Below, one piece after another: positions 6,421 to 6,597 of a stretch of DNA of 6,597 bases. Origin of the DNA: Dehalococcoidia bacterium. GTDB taxonomy: Bacteria > Chloroflexota > Dehalococcoidia > GIF9 > UBA5629. The translations under genes and the position numbers were made by a program. Below the pieces are notes generated by a model. It saw nothing but the letters and a program-made list of their open reading frames with translations. It ran no database searches and had not been told where the DNA came from. Positions within the stretch are counted from its first letter, which is position 1; the number at the start of each line of letters is the position of its first letter. The stretch covers positions 1 through 6,597 of the forward strand of contig JACNFS010000030.1 of assembly GCA_014384515.1 (NCBI GenBank), in the 5' to 3' direction.

Positions 6421-6426
6421 ACCTCC
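6421..6426 (-). promoter_or_regulatory. ribosome binding site of gdhA
   Basis: GGAGGT on the minus strand, 7 nt before the ATG at 6413, is a near-perfect Shine-Dalgarno sequence and fixes the start. No clear promoter was found in the 51-nt gap; a TATAGA at the -10 level lacks a matching -35 box. Confidence 0.8.
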
Positions 6427-6464
6427 GTTTCTTCTCTATATTTCTCGCCTAGCTGCTCTGGACA

Positions 6465-6597
6465 TTATTCCCTTGAGAAGCTATATGTTCTTCTTCCTTT
6501 TGCTGATAGCCTAAACAAGCCTCCGTCTGTCACCTTAGACATGATTCTATCTTCTTTCATGTGGTGGTCACTGAAAGACAGGATTCCGTTTGGTTTC
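6465..6597 (-). CDS. probable class I SAM-dependent methyltransferase, partial (C-terminal 43 residues; runs off the right edge)
   Basis: A minus-strand frame enters from the right edge and ends at TAA (6467-6465). Its 43 residues include KPNGILSFSDHHMKEDRI (1-18 of the fragment), which matches the 'LKPGGxLxxsdhH' strand near the end of class I (Rossmann-like) SAM methyltransferases, followed by a GLF-RLS-KG-TYSF ending typical of a final beta hairpin in such enzymes. The SAM-binding motif I would lie upstream, outside the window, so the substrate cannot be guessed. The gene ends 51 nt before gdhA on the same strand with no terminator between, so read-through into gdhA is plausible. Confidence 0.6.
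   Translation of the reverse strand, partial: KPNGILSFSDHHMKEDRIMSKVTDGGLFRLSAKGRRTYSFSRE

Overview
All five genes recognised here lie on the minus strand. In transcription order (right to left) they are: the C-terminal end of a probable class I SAM-dependent methyltransferase (cut by the right edge); a complete Glu/Leu/Phe/Val-type glutamate dehydrogenase; a complete 874-residue protein joining a KaiC/RecA-like domain to a pyruvate phosphate dikinase-type ATP-grasp domain; a complete stand-alone FMN-binding glutamate synthase-like protein; and the N-terminal part of a HicA-family toxin-like protein (cut by the left edge). The two partial genes were found by translating the edges by hand.

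The organism is a bacterium with ordinary Shine-Dalgarno sites and sigma70-like promoter elements. The stand-alone FMN glutamate synthase-like protein with an N-terminal cysteine cluster, and the PEP/pyruvate-binding protein lacking a phosphohistidine domain, are typical of anaerobic lineages such as Chloroflexota (Dehalococcoidia-like) or Desulfobacterota. This placement is inference from protein style only. No tRNA, rRNA, CRISPR array, insertion sequence or phage gene was seen.

Layout: 6465-6597 methyltransferase end; a 51-nt gap with a strong ribosome binding site; 5166-6413 gdh; a 222-nt gap with only a weak promoter candidate; 2319-4943 KaiC/PPDK-like gene with a GTG start; a 157-nt gap with the best promoter in the window and a perfect 9-bp inverted repeat at the predicted transcription start; 569-2161 FMN glutamate synthase-like gene; a 390-nt non-coding stretch with a cluster of hairpins, including a 28-bp perfect palindrome 20 nt after the stop codon, and a candidate promoter; 1-178 hicA-like start.

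Together, gdh (ammonia plus 2-oxoglutarate to and from glutamate) and the FMN glutamate synthase-like protein point to glutamate/nitrogen metabolism. The protein between them has the nucleotide-binding half of a PEP synthase/PPDK but lacks the parts needed for the full reaction, so its role is open and could be regulatory. The spacers suggest at least two and perhaps three transcription units rather than one tight operon. The main unusual points are the degenerate KaiC plus PPDK-N fusion, the missing partner subunits of the glutamate synthase-like protein, and the operator-like palindrome at its promoter.
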